Shown here: piece after piece, positions 22,987 through 31,816 of the stretch | Layout of the letters: the number at the start of each line of letters is the position of its first letter | Numbering within the stretch: the first letter of the stretch is position 1 | Assembly (NCBI GenBank): GCA_964453525.1 | Contig: CAYVOV010000002.1 | Span: 62,001-126,000 of the forward strand | Reading direction: 5' to 3' | DNA length: 64,000 bases | Source of the DNA: CAYVOV01 sp964453525 | GTDB lineage: Bacteria; Chloroflexota; Dehalococcoidia; Dehalococcoidales; UBA2162 | Position numbers and translations under genes: made by a program | Notes under the pieces: generated by a model | The model's input: the letters and a program-made list of their open reading frames with translations, nothing else | Database searches by the model: none | Told to the model about the DNA's origin: nothing

Positions 22987-23535
22987 ATGGAACTGACAGA
23001 AGCTATCAGGCAGAGAAGGAGCATCAGGAAGCAGAAGACAGACCCGATCGATGACGAATCAGTCGAAAAAATACTGGGAGCCGCCCGGTGGGCACCATCC
23101 TGGGCGAACACCCAGACCTGGCGTTTCATCGTTGTCCGTGATAAAAGCATAAAGGATAAACTTGCAGGGACATTACGAAGCGGAAATCCGGCTACCAATG
23201 CGGTCAGGAACTCACCGATAACGATAGTATTCTGCGCCGAACTGAACCGGGCAGGCTGCCGCGACGGTACGCCCGTTACCGATAAAGAAGGGTACTGGTA
23301 CATGTATGACTCCGCCCTGGCTATGCAGAACCTGGTGCTTATGGCTCACTCCCTGGGAATAGGAACGGTGATTATCGGCGCTTTCGATGCTAAAAAAGCC
23401 GCTGAAATACTTGAAGTACCTAAGGGATTCTGCGTGGTGGCAATGACTCCACTCGGCTACCCGGAAGAGGAAGGCAGAACTCCGAATCGTAAAGAGCTTT
23501 CAGAGCTTGTCTTCAATGACAAATTCGGCGCTTGA
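22987..23535 (+). CDS. Nitroreductase-family FMN oxidoreductase
   Basis: A 182-residue flavoprotein of the nitroreductase fold. The N-terminal FMN-binding signature RQRRSIRKQKTDPIDD and APSWANTQTWRFIVVRD is present, along with NLVLMAHSLGIGTVIIGAFD and the C-terminal GYPEEEGRTPNRKELSELV. Such enzymes use NAD(P)H to reduce nitro, quinone or dehalogenation substrates; which one is unknown. GGAGG precedes ATG 22987. It is part of the xerD-pcm run of genes. Confidence 0.85.
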   Translation: MELTEAIRQRRSIRKQKTDPIDDESVEKILGAARWAPSWANTQTWRFIVVRDKSIKDKLAGTLRSGNPATNAVRNSPITIVFCAELNRAGCRDGTPVTDKEGYWYMYDSALAMQNLVLMAHSLGIGTVIIGAFDAKKAAEILEVPKGFCVVAMTPLGYPEEEGRTPNRKELSELVFNDKFGA

Positions 23536-23586
23536 GAAGGAGTCTATTAACAACAGCTTTCACAGAGTTTCCCTGAAATTTTTCAG

Positions 23587-24138
23587 ATGAGATATAAACA
23601 ATGGCTTTTCATCGCCATATTCTTATTCGGTACCGGCCTGATAATCGGTCTGGTCACTCCCGTCGGCACCGTTGACCTTCTTTTCGAGGAAATCTCGGCT
23701 TTCGAAGAGTTCACCGATGTCCTGACGCTACTTCCGCCGGCGGCTCTATTTATTGTCATTTACGTTCGGAATCTATCAGTGGTGCTGATAAGTTTCACCT
23801 TCAGCCCGTTTTTCTGCCTCGTGCCGGTGGTAGCACTGTTTATTAACGGCTGGTTTATAGGTATTGTATCAACCCTGGTACTACGTGAGGAGTCAATCGG
23901 CTTTCTGCTTTCCGGGCTGCTTCCTCATGGTGTCCTGGAACTGCCGGCTCTTATCATGGCTGAGGCGGTCGCTCTCAGCTTCGGCATGTCAGTATTCCAG
24001 GCACTGCTCGACAGGGAAAAAAGAGGGCTTGTGCTGCCAAATCTGAGGAAGAACTTCAAATACCTGGTAATAGCAGTTGTTTTGTTATTCATCGCCGCAA
24101 TCATCGAGACCTTTCTCACCCCCCTGCTCCTTGACTGA
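23587..24138 (+). CDS. SpoIIM/DUF95-family membrane protein
   Basis: A 183-residue protein with about five hydrophobic helices (for example LFIAIFLFGTGLIIGLVTP, FCLVPVVALFINGWFIGIV, LVIAVVLLFIAAIIETFL). The motif LLPHGVLELPALIMAEAVAL is diagnostic of the stage II sporulation protein M/DUF95 family, which in non-sporulating bacteria is a membrane protein of unknown role. No other sporulation genes are present. It ends the xerD-pcm run. Confidence 0.75.
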   Translation: MRYKQWLFIAIFLFGTGLIIGLVTPVGTVDLLFEEISAFEEFTDVLTLLPPAALFIVIYVRNLSVVLISFTFSPFFCLVPVVALFINGWFIGIVSTLVLREESIGFLLSGLLPHGVLELPALIMAEAVALSFGMSVFQALLDREKRGLVLPNLRKNFKYLVIAVVLLFIAAIIETFLTPLLLD

Positions 24139-24179
24139 CCGTCAAGGCTCCATTAATGGTCCTGCTTGCACTTGGTTGG

Positions 24180-24420
24180 TATTTTTTTACCTCACCCCTA
24201 GCCCCTCTCCCGCCTGAACCATTGTAAATAAAAAGAATGTCATCCTGGCTGGAGAGGCGGTTTAAGAGAGAGGGCTCCGCCCCCTCTCAACAATCCCTCC
24301 CCTCTAAAACGGGCAAATAATCGCATAGCAAAGAGGGGAAGGGTTTGAGAAGTAGATTAGAGGGGGAGATTTTTAAAGAGGGGATCCCTTTTTAACTTCC
24401 CGAAGGGCGGCGGGTGGGAA
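24180..24420. repeat. Intergenic dispersed-repeat cluster
   Basis: The 400-bp space 24139-24538 holds no gene. Within it, 24299-24338 (CCCCTCTAAAACGGG ... GCATAGCAAAGAGGGG) is an inverted-repeat unit related in reverse orientation to those at 30854-30911 and 42073-42128. A GAGGGCTCCGCCCCCTCTC dyad (about 24269-24288) is also found near 30922-30945. The role is unknown; these are dispersed palindromic repeats. Confidence 0.6.
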
Positions 24421-24538
24421 TAGAAGAGAAGCACTTCATTCAACTAAAAACCGAACAGAATCCTGCTAATCATTACTTGCCGTATTCCCCGAACTGCGAT
24501 TATAATATGAATTGAAATAATAGAGAGTAGGTGACCAC

Positions 24539-26599
24539 ATGGACCAATACGGACTGGAGAATATCCGCAACGTTGTTCTGCTATCTCATAACGGGGCTGG
24601 CAAGACATCACTTTCTGAAGCAGCCCTGTTGAATTGCGGCGTAATAAACCGATTGGGCAAGGTTGAAGACGGAACCACCGTTTCAGATTACGACCCGGCG
24701 GAGGTCAAACACCAGATAAGCATTAACCTCTCGGTACTTCCCTGTATCTGGAAAGGGAATAAAATAAACATCCTTGATACTCCCGGGTATTCGGACTTCG
24801 TCTCCGAGGTTATATCGGGAATAAAGGTAAGCGAGGGAGCAGTTATCACAGTGTGCGCCGCTTCCGGCGTGGAGGTCGGTACGGAGCAGGTCTGGGGATA
24901 TTGCGAGGAAGCCAGTCTGCCCCGCCTTATCTTCGTCAACAAGATGGACCGTGAAAATGCCGATTTTTCCAACACTATTAGCGAGCTCCAGGCGAAATTT
25001 GGCCAGAAATGCGTACCGGCGCAGATACCTGTCGGAGCCCATAGCAGTTTCGAGGGGATAGTTGACCTGCTGACGATGAAAAGTTATTCCGGTACCGATA
25101 TGAAAGAGGGAGAAATACCTTCTTCTTTGCAGAGCCAGGCAGAGTCTTACCGTGAAAAACTTGTCGAGGCGGCGGCTGAAGCCGATGACAGCCTGCTTGA
25201 GAAATATCTCGGCGGGGAGGAGCTAAGTCAGGAGGAACTGATCCAGGGCCTGAAAAAAGTCGTGGCAACCGGTAAAGCGGTACCGGTGCTGGCCGGTTCG
25301 GCAACAAAGAATATCGGAGTTAAACTGCTGCTGGACGCAATAAACGGTTATCTGCCGGCACCAAAAGAGCGGGATGTGGAAATCACTGGTAGTTCCGGAA
25401 AGAAAGAGATGCTGAAACCAAGTCAGGATAGCTCGTTAGCCGCCCTCGTATTCAAGACTACCGCCGACCCGTACGTAGGAAAGCTAACCTACTTCCGGGT
25501 CTACAACGGTGCTATCGAGAGTAACTCCCAGGTATGGAATGCTGAGCGCGGCGAGGCAGAACGCATCGGCCAGCTATTTACCCTGAGAGGGAAGACCCAG
25601 GAACCGGCTGCCAGGATAAATGCCGGAGATATCGGCGGAGTGGCAAAACTGAGTATCACCGTCACCGGGGACACACTGTGTTCCCAGGATAAACCGGTAA
25701 AGATTACTCCGATTTCATTCCCGCCGCCGGTTTTCAGTCAAGCGGTCTACCCCAAAACAAAGGCCGATACGGACAAACTCGGAGCTGCCCTGACTAGGCT
25801 GATTGAAGAGGATTCCACCCTCCACCTGAAAAGAGAGACGGAAACAAATGAAACAATCCTCTCCGGGCTGGGAGAGACCCAGATTGAAGTAGCCGCCGAG
25901 AAAATGCAGAGTAAATTCGGTGTCAGTGTTAATCTGGAAACCCCGAAGGTTCCTTACAGGGAGACTATAACCGCCTCCACTCAGGCAGAATACAAGCATA
26001 AGAAACAGACCGGAGGCCACGGGCAGTACGGTCACGTAATGTTGGAACTCGAACCTCTGGAACGCGGCAGCGGCCGCGAGTTCGTCGATAAGGTAGTTGG
26101 AGGACGAATACCGAGAAACTATATCCCGGCAGTCGAGAAAGGAGTCAACGAGGCAGTCCAGGCAGGAGTCCTTGCCCGCTACCCGGTTACCGATATAAAG
26201 GTTACCGTTTACGACGGCAGCTTCCATCCTGTCGATTCTTCCGAGATATGTTTCAAGATTGCTGGAGACGGAGCCGTCAAGAAAGGACTCTCCCAGGCAC
26301 AACCTATCCTGCTCGAGCCGATAGTTAATATTACTGTTACCGTCCCCGAAGACTATACCGGCGATATCATCGGCGACCTCAATACCAAACGGGCGCAGCT
26401 TCAGGGCATGAATCCAGAGAACGGAAACAATGTTATACAGGCGCAGGTGCCGCTGGCCGAGATCCAGCGCTATGCCATAGACCTCAAGTCCATTACCCAA
26501 GGCAGGGGAACATTCACCACCGAGTTCAGCCACTATCAGCCGGCGCCCCAGCCGGTTACTCAGAAAGTTATTGCCCAGCGTCAGTCTGAGAAAGACTAG
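24539..26599 (+). CDS. Elongation factor G paralogue (EF-G2-like GTPase)
   Basis: A 686-residue translational GTPase. The G domain has G1 SHNGAGKTS, G3 DTPGYSDF and G4 NKMD. Domains II to V follow, with the EF-G C-terminal elements EVAAEKMQSKFGVSVN, GGHGQYGHVMLELEPLE, and RAQLQGM and QVPLAEIQRYAIDLKSITQG. The atypical G1 (HNGAGKTS rather than AHIDAGKT) matches the EF-G2/FusA-like paralogue group, which lacks the normal translocase role in some bacteria. It is therefore a second EF-G, not the str-operon one. Its function (stress translation or ribosome recycling) is inferred only from related families. Confidence 0.88.
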   Translation: MDQYGLENIRNVVLLSHNGAGKTSLSEAALLNCGVINRLGKVEDGTTVSDYDPAEVKHQISINLSVLPCIWKGNKINILDTPGYSDFVSEVISGIKVSEGAVITVCAASGVEVGTEQVWGYCEEASLPRLIFVNKMDRENADFSNTISELQAKFGQKCVPAQIPVGAHSSFEGIVDLLTMKSYSGTDMKEGEIPSSLQSQAESYREKLVEAAAEADDSLLEKYLGGEELSQEELIQGLKKVVATGKAVPVLAGSATKNIGVKLLLDAINGYLPAPKERDVEITGSSGKKEMLKPSQDSSLAALVFKTTADPYVGKLTYFRVYNGAIESNSQVWNAERGEAERIGQLFTLRGKTQEPAARINAGDIGGVAKLSITVTGDTLCSQDKPVKITPISFPPPVFSQAVYPKTKADTDKLGAALTRLIEEDSTLHLKRETETNETILSGLGETQIEVAAEKMQSKFGVSVNLETPKVPYRETITASTQAEYKHKKQTGGHGQYGHVMLELEPLERGSGREFVDKVVGGRIPRNYIPAVEKGVNEAVQAGVLARYPVTDIKVTVYDGSFHPVDSSEICFKIAGDGAVKKGLSQAQPILLEPIVNITVTVPEDYTGDIIGDLNTKRAQLQGMNPENGNNVIQAQVPLAEIQRYAIDLKSITQGRGTFTTEFSHYQPAPQPVTQKVIAQRQSEKD

Positions 26600-26640
26600 C
26601 TGGTATAACCTGAAAACTATATACTATAAAGGAGTACTGA

Positions 26641-26687
26641 CTCCCTGGAATCCGATAATATGAGGATTAGTTCCAGGGAGTTCTCTT
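26641..26687 (+). terminator. Probable terminator after the EF-G paralogue
   Basis: CTCCCTGGAA (26641-26650) pairs with TTCCAGGGAG (26671-26680), followed by TTCTCTT. The 20-nt loop is long, so termination strength is uncertain. Confidence 0.5.
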
Positions 26688-26708
26688 ACAGATTTTAACT
26701 CAAATGTC

Positions 26709-26750
26709 ATTCTTTGTAATCCTTCCCGTTGGGGAAGGATTACAAAGAAT
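26709..26750. repeat. Perfect 19-bp palindrome
   Basis: ATTCTTTGTAATCCTTCCC (26709-26727) and its exact complement (26732-26750) are separated by GTTG. No T-run follows, so it is not a standard terminator. It lies in a 301-bp space with no gene. Confidence 0.65.
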
Positions 26751-26900
26751 CCCGGGACAGGGCGGAAAATGTATATTATTACCACCACCCCGAGAGCCCT
26801 CACGGAGTTAACACTGAGTGGAGTGAATGTGTTCAGGATGACGGTAATGTGGTAATGTAAAGGCAAGTCATTTCTTCTAGTAAAGGAGGTACTTGATATA

Positions 26901-27914
26901 ATGGGCAAGAATATTGTGGTCTGTTACGATGGCACCAGCAACGAATACGGCAGGAATAACACAAACGTTGTAAAGACCTCCGAGGTGATTGACAGAAGTA
27001 ACGCCGACGCCCAGGTTGCCTTCTACGACCCCGGCGTGGGGACTTTCAGTTTCTTCGGACGGATACTCGGACGGCGCATAGGTATCCTGCTGGGACTGGC
27101 ATTCGGTTACGGTATCCGGCAGAACATTGAGGATGGGTATGAATATCTTATGAACAGGTTCGAGCCGGAAGATAATGTATACATTTTCGGATTCAGCCGG
27201 GGCGCTTATACGGCACGAGCCCTGGCCGGAATGATTCATTATTTCGGCATCCTACAGAAAGGTAGTAAAAACCTGATTCCTTATGTATCCAAAATGTACT
27301 TCCGAATGAACAGGAAAAAGGAATGGGATATCTATGAAGGTTTTAAAAACACCTTCTCCCATGACTGCAAACCGCATTTTATCGGGATATGGGATACGGT
27401 AGGCGCTCTGGGACCCAATTTAAGCAAGAGATTCCCCGACCAGAAGCTAAATATGGACATCAAACACGGTTTTCACGCAATGGCTATCGATGAAAAAAGA
27501 AAGAAGTATAAGCTGAACCAGTGGGACGAAAGTAAAAAAGCGGAATACGAGCAGGTAATAGAGCAGGTCTGGTTCCCCGGAGCGCATTCCGATGTGGGCG
27601 GAGGCAATGCCAACAATGAGTGTGACCTCTCGGATATTGCCTTCGGCTGGATAATGGACAAAGCAGAAGAGCATGATATGATACTGAAACCAGGCTGGCA
27701 GCAAAGCCTTAAACAGAAACCAGACGGGAAGGCACATGATGCCTGGAAATGGTTTTATTTCATTTTCGGTTTACCGGGGAGAAGAGAGCTGCCTGAAGGA
27801 GCGATACTGCACCAGAGCGTAATAGACAGAATGAACAGTACAGACAGTTACAATCCACCTTTACCTGAAAATTACAGTATTGTCTCTTCGGATTGTTATG
27901 ACCACAGACCCTGA
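26901..27914 (+). CDS. DUF2235 (Tle1-like) alpha/beta hydrolase
   Basis: A 337-residue protein of the DUF2235 family, related to phospholipase effectors. The start NIVVCYDGTSNEYGRNNTNV, the nucleophile elbow GFSRGAYTARALAGM with Ser in GFSRG, the DTVGALG segment and WFPGAHSDVGGG (Asp/His region) are all present. There is no secretion signal or type VI apparatus nearby, so a self-contained intracellular hydrolase is more likely than a secreted toxin. AAAGGAGG precedes ATG 26901. The gene is monocistronic. The substrate (lipid or ester) is unknown. Confidence 0.8.
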   Translation: MGKNIVVCYDGTSNEYGRNNTNVVKTSEVIDRSNADAQVAFYDPGVGTFSFFGRILGRRIGILLGLAFGYGIRQNIEDGYEYLMNRFEPEDNVYIFGFSRGAYTARALAGMIHYFGILQKGSKNLIPYVSKMYFRMNRKKEWDIYEGFKNTFSHDCKPHFIGIWDTVGALGPNLSKRFPDQKLNMDIKHGFHAMAIDEKRKKYKLNQWDESKKAEYEQVIEQVWFPGAHSDVGGGNANNECDLSDIAFGWIMDKAEEHDMILKPGWQQSLKQKPDGKAHDAWKWFYFIFGLPGRRELPEGAILHQSVIDRMNSTDSYNPPLPENYSIVSSDCYDHRP

Positions 27915-28020
27915 TTAAAAGACCCGGAGATAGGTGACTCTGCTAAATAGCTATAGATAGATAATAATGCTATTCTCGACAGAAAAATTTCGACACTGGA
28001 TTCTGTTTAGAGGTGGATGT

Positions 28021-28215
28021 ATGACCCAGAGGCGGTGGACGACTATTTTCATACTGAGTTTCATACCGCTCGCGGTCTGGCTAATGTTCTGGTTCTTCAG
28101 AATAGTAACCATGGGTGGTTTTGGGGGAAGTGGCTGGGTACTTGCTTTTATCATTCCAACGGCTGTTTATGTATGCTTCCAGGTCTGGCTTGCCATCCGG
28201 GCATTCAGCGCCTGA
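28021..28215 (+). CDS. Small two-helix membrane protein
   Basis: A 64-residue protein with two hydrophobic helices (TIFILSFIPLAVWLMFWFFR and LAFIIPTAVYVCFQVWLAI). ATG 28021 follows AGGTGG; an in-frame ATG at 27967 lacks a ribosome site. It lies 28 bp before the YkgJ-family gene, possibly in one transcript. No family recognised. Confidence 0.5.
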   Translation: MTQRRWTTIFILSFIPLAVWLMFWFFRIVTMGGFGGSGWVLAFIIPTAVYVCFQVWLAIRAFSA

Positions 28216-28243
28216 TTTGCCTAATCAAGGTAGATTACCGGCC

Positions 28244-28642
28244 ATGAAGGAAAAGTTTGAAACTACGGGTTACCAGGGACAAACAGACGAGCAGGAGTAC
28301 CGTGCCGAAGAAGAATGGACGCCTGTTGAATGTTTCAGGTGCGGTGTCTGCTGCACCGGCTACAATCCCAAAGTGACTGATGAAGAAATTGAGTTAATGG
28401 CAGAGTTTCTCTCAACCAGCGTGGATGAGTTCATCAGCAGATATGTATCAGTGACACAGATTGGATACCTTCTGCGTCAGACGGAGAACGGCTGTGTTTT
28501 CCTTACCCGGGAAAAGGGCGTATCGGAGACATCCTGCAGTATCTACCCTCTCCGCCCGGCAGTATGCCGTGACCTTATCCCCAGTCTATCACGTCCTCAG
28601 TGTCGAGAAGGACTTACCATACTTAAAAAGAAGGGGAGCTGA
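28244..28642 (+). CDS. YkgJ-family cysteine-cluster protein
   Basis: A 132-residue protein with the YkgJ/UPF0153 pattern: CFRCGVCCTGYNP near residues 27-39, then CSIYPLRPAVCRDL and a last Cys in PQCREG. These cysteines probably bind zinc or an Fe-S cluster; the biochemical role is unknown. ATG 28244 matches the family N-terminus; an upstream in-frame extension to 28115 overlaps the membrane-protein gene. A bidirectional terminator follows directly. Confidence 0.75.
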   Translation: MKEKFETTGYQGQTDEQEYRAEEEWTPVECFRCGVCCTGYNPKVTDEEIELMAEFLSTSVDEFISRYVSVTQIGYLLRQTENGCVFLTREKGVSETSCSIYPLRPAVCRDLIPSLSRPQCREGLTILKKKGS

Positions 28643-28664
28643 ATTCTGATTCAGCTCCCCATTT
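28633..28664. terminator. Bidirectional terminator between YkgJ-family gene and etfA
   Basis: GGGGAGCTGAAT (28633-28644) and ATTCAGCTCCCC (28649-28660) form a perfect 12-bp stem with a TCTG loop, followed by ATTT. The stop of the YkgJ-family gene lies inside the 5' arm. Confidence 0.75.
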
Positions 28665-28689
28665 GTGGTTTAAATTTATTTATAGAAGG

Positions 28690-29688
28690 CTACCCGGAAA
28701 CAAGTTCCTTTACTTTTTCGATGAAAGCCGGCAGCACTTTCTTCCAGTCGCCAACCACGCCGTACTGGGCTTCCCTGAAGATATTTGCCTCTGGGTCTCT
28801 GTTTATTGCCACAATTGTCTTTGAGCTTGAGCAGCCGGCAAGGTGCTGGCTGGCACCGGAAATACCTACGGCAATATAGAGGTCAGGAGTGACAATTTTA
28901 CCGGTAAGTCCTACCTGCTGGGTGTCCGGCACCCACTCGTTATCACAGGCTGGTCGGGTGGCGCCAACAGCCCCTTTGAGCACTTTTGCCAGTTCCTGTA
29001 ACTGTGTAAAACCTTCCGTGCTGCCAATTCCTCTGCCACCGCTAATCACTACGGTGGCGTCCTCCAGTTTAATCCCCTCAACCTCTTCCTTTATCTTCTC
29101 AAGAACTTTTGTCTTTATCGCTGATGGGTCAAGGCCGGCATCAATGTTAACAATTTCACCTTTCCGTGCGGCATCGGGGGCTAGCGGCTCCATAACCTTG
29201 GCTCTAACCGTGGCTACCTGCGGGTCGGTATCAGTAACATAAATTGCCTGGGCATTTCCTCCGTAGACAGGCTTTGTCTGCAGCAGACGTTTCGAGTCGG
29301 GGTCTATTGAAAGAGCCACACAGTCCATCGTCGCTGCGGTTCCCAACCTGAAAGCCAGCCTGGGGGCCAGGTCACGGCCGACGGAATTCTGACCGAGCAG
29401 AATTATACGTGGCACAACCTGATTCGATACTTTCTCCGTAACCGCCACATAGGAATCAGTCTGGTAATCCTCAAGCTGCGGGGCATCGACCACATATACC
29501 TTATCGGCACCGGCGGCAATAGCTTCCTGCGCCATATCGCTGACACCACTACCGACAAGTACGGCACTTAATTCCTCACCAAGTTCGTCAGCAAGCTTCC
29601 TGCCGCAGCCAAGGAGCTCGGCGGTCATGCCACTCAGTTTTCTTTCTGCAACTTCACTGTAAACAAGAACACCTTTATTATCAGACAC
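28690..29688 (-). CDS. etfA: Electron transfer flavoprotein subunit alpha
   Basis: A 332-residue protein that with EtfB moves electrons between acyl-CoA or related dehydrogenases and the quinone or ferredoxin pool. The C-terminal FAD-binding domain is clear: GGRGIGSTEGFTQL, LAKVLKGAVGATRPACDNEW, QQVGLTGKIVTPDLYIAVGI, GASQHLAGCSSSKTIVAINR and DPEANIFREAQYGVVGDW. The N-terminal domain (about 1-190) is the usual alpha/beta half. It lies 56 bp after etfB in the same operon. Confidence 0.92.
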   Translation of the reverse strand: MSDNKGVLVYSEVAERKLSGMTAELLGCGRKLADELGEELSAVLVGSGVSDMAQEAIAAGADKVYVVDAPQLEDYQTDSYVAVTEKVSNQVVPRIILLGQNSVGRDLAPRLAFRLGTAATMDCVALSIDPDSKRLLQTKPVYGGNAQAIYVTDTDPQVATVRAKVMEPLAPDAARKGEIVNIDAGLDPSAIKTKVLEKIKEEVEGIKLEDATVVISGGRGIGSTEGFTQLQELAKVLKGAVGATRPACDNEWVPDTQQVGLTGKIVTPDLYIAVGISGASQHLAGCSSSKTIVAINRDPEANIFREAQYGVVGDWKKVLPAFIEKVKELVSG

Positions 29689-29744
29689 CGGATTTACCTC
29701 CTAACTAAACTACCTTTCGCAGTTGTTGTATTTTCCTGGCTTCT

Positions 29745-30545
29745 CTAAAGTACTTTTACCTCTCTCAGTTTGGCAGCAAGGTTGGCGCCGGCTTCCTCCG
29801 GACTTTCTCCTTCTATTATCTCGCACTTACCTTCCTTAACCGGCTGGAAGAGCCTGGTAAGTTTTGCCCTGCTTCCGGCAGCGCCAAGCTGAGCAGCATC
29901 GACGCCAATATCCGCCGGTTTCCAGACAACCGGTTCCTTCCGCTTGGCTGCCATAATTCCCTTTATTGTAGGATAGCGGGCTTCACCGATTTCGTTGCTT
30001 ACCGTAATCAGAGCCGGTAGTGATACCTCGATAACGTCATAACCGTCAGGGGTAACTCTTTCCACCTTCGCTTTGCCGTCGGTGACCTCTATTTTCCTTG
30101 CCAGAGTAACACTGGGCAGCCCGAGTATCTCGGCAATACCGGAACCCACCTGCCCGGAATCCCAGTCCGCAGCCTGGCGGCCGCAAAATATAATATCATA
30201 CTCGCCTATTTTCTTGATTGCCATCGCCAGGGCATAAGCGGTCGACCAGCTATCGCCATCGACAAATGCCTCATCCTCGAGCAAGACAAGCTCATCGGCT
30301 CCCATAGACAGCGGCTTTTTCACCACGTCCCGGGTAAGGTTAACTCCCAGGCTTATTGCGGTGACTTTGCCGCCCTGAGCGTCTTTTATCTTCAATGCCG
30401 CCTCCACCGCATTTTCGTCGAAGGGACTGATGACCGGCGGTACGCCGGGCGGCGGTATGACGGTATTGGATGAGGCATCAACCTTGAAACTCGCCGGCGG
30501 AGCTTCAGGGTCAATCACCTGCTTACAGCAGACAATCATATTCAT
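29745..30545 (-). CDS. etfB: Electron transfer flavoprotein subunit beta
   Basis: A 266-residue protein that binds AMP (or FAD in bifurcating types) and pairs with EtfA. Signature segments are NMIVCCKQVIDPEAPPASFK, DENAVEAALKIKDAQGGKV, IIFCGRQAADWDSGQVG and the C-terminal EAGANLAAKLREV. ATG 30545 is preferred, with AAGGAG ten bases upstream; a frame from 30554 would add three residues. The local VIDPEAPP loop is typical of anaerobic ETFs. The acyl-CoA dehydrogenase partner is not in the window. Confidence 0.92.
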   Translation of the reverse strand: MNMIVCCKQVIDPEAPPASFKVDASSNTVIPPPGVPPVISPFDENAVEAALKIKDAQGGKVTAISLGVNLTRDVVKKPLSMGADELVLLEDEAFVDGDSWSTAYALAMAIKKIGEYDIIFCGRQAADWDSGQVGSGIAEILGLPSVTLARKIEVTDGKAKVERVTPDGYDVIEVSLPALITVSNEIGEARYPTIKGIMAAKRKEPVVWKPADIGVDAAQLGAAGSRAKLTRLFQPVKEGKCEIIEGESPEEAGANLAAKLREVKVL

Positions 30546-30699
30546 AACGCACACACTCCTTAAACATTGTGGACTAGCGTAGAACTAGCAGGGGGGATAA
30601 CCCAAGTAATTACTCTATCATCAGTACGGGTTATACGTCAAGATATTCCCTTTTGCTTAATCATGGTTGTACAGGCAACAATGAATATCAATATTTCTT

Positions 30700-31030
30700 T
30701 CGCCGCTGTGGTTCGACAGGCTCACCATGAGCAGCACGCATTCCCTCTCACCCTGAGCTTGTCGAAGGGTCTCCAACTAAGATCGAGAAGAGCCAGATAT
30801 TCCGGTAGTGGCACTGTTCGGTTACGCCTGAATAAAAGCCTCTCCCCCTTTATCCCCCTCTCAAACAGTTCCCTGTTTTTTAATGTGATTATTCGCCTGT
30901 TTGAGAGGGGGAGAGATGGTTGAGAGGGGGCTCCGCCCCCTCTCTCTTTTACTCCCCTCTCCAGCCAAGTGAATGTTTCTTTAATTTTCAATGTCTCTGG
31001 CTGGAGAGGGAAAGGGGTAGAGTAAAAAGA
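30700..31030. repeat. Dispersed-repeat cluster upstream of etfBA
   Basis: The 527-bp space 30546-31072 holds no gene. It contains two copies of the TGAGC(C/T)TGTCGAAGGG motif family (about 30712-30775), and an inverted-repeat unit with 15-bp arms, CCCCCTCTCAAACAG (30854-30868) and CTGTTTGAGAGGGGG (30897-30911). A GGGGGCTCCGCCCCC dyad follows. Related units occur near 24299, 42073, 43630 and 60800. Confidence 0.65.
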
Positions 31031-31072
31031 ATCAACCGGATGCGAACAGAACCCGGCATCAGCAGGTTTGTA

Positions 31073-31471
31073 TTATTTACCCTCTCCGTAATACAATCCA
31101 TCCAGGGGAAAAGGCGGCTGTGCTACCGGGCGGACTGCCAGAGAAAGTAATGCCGCTTCGTTATCATCCCCGGCTATCCGGTTCGCTTTCAATTCACCGC
31201 ACTCATTGCACCGATGGATAAGCATCCATTCCCCGCTTCGCCGTACCGAGACGGCAATCGGTTCCATAATGCCGGAGCAGGAAGACGAGCGGTCACCGGC
31301 TCTTTTATCAAGATGAACGCTCCGCAGACACCAGGGGCAGTGATTACGGTGACCGGTGCCTGGGGCTTCAGTATTGACGGTACGTCCACAATACCGGCAG
31401 ATAAATTGCTTATCCGGACCTTTGCCGGTTGATTTTTGTTTATCGTATCTTTTAGATTCTTTATTATCCAT
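31073..31471 (-). CDS. RNHCP-domain zinc-finger protein
   Basis: A 132-residue protein. FICRYCGRTV (first CxxC), RNHCPWCLRSVHLDKRAGDR (the name-giving RNHCP motif) and MLIHRCNECGELKANRIAG (third Cys pair), ending with PPFPLDGL, define the RNHCP family, thought to bind zinc and possibly RNA. ATG 31471 (MDNKESKRYDKQ) is preferred; the frame extends further upstream but without family similarity. The gene stands alone between the repeat cluster and the prfA-prmC operon. Role unknown. Confidence 0.78.
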   Translation of the reverse strand: MDNKESKRYDKQKSTGKGPDKQFICRYCGRTVNTEAPGTGHRNHCPWCLRSVHLDKRAGDRSSSCSGIMEPIAVSVRRSGEWMLIHRCNECGELKANRIAGDDNEAALLSLAVRPVAQPPFPLDGLYYGEGK

Positions 31472-31557
31472 ATACAGTATCCATTTCAGCACTCTGTGTA
31501 TATACATTATGTAAAAAGCCACCGGATATACCCCGCGGCTCAAGCGCATTAATGTAA

Positions 31558-31653
31558 AAGCCACGGATATGTCATACCCGTGGCTTATTTACAGACTGAT
31601 ACTTTTATCCTTAACGGGAAAATAGATAAAAAGCCATTCCCGCAGGAATGGCT
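31558..31653 (-). terminator. Two tandem terminators for the prfA-prmC transcript
   Basis: On the minus strand AGCCATTCC/GGAATGGCT (31632-31653) is followed by TTTTT, and AAGCCACGG/CCGTGGCTT (31558-31586) is followed by TTTTAC. Both lie downstream of prmC. The space 31654-31816 shows nothing else. Confidence 0.7.
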
Positions 31654-31816
31654 AGAGCGTTCTTGCTAAAAGTAATATACTACTTAGCCGGAAACCTGCC
31701 GGGGTACGACAACATTACGGATTGTGCAAACGACTTGAGTTAACATTAACGCCCCCTGTTTCCATGCTAACTGTTATTTAGTGCCAGGGCAATACTAGCA
31801 TCGGTCTCAAAAGAAG

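Noticed and set aside
25715..26533. 272-residue minus-strand open frame
   Set aside because: Antisense to the intact EF-G paralogue, whose conserved motifs run through the whole stretch; a high-GC shadow frame.
30567..30923. 118-residue plus-strand open frame
   Set aside because: Consists of dispersed repeats (TGAGC-TGTCGAAGGG and an inverted-repeat unit), with no ribosome site.
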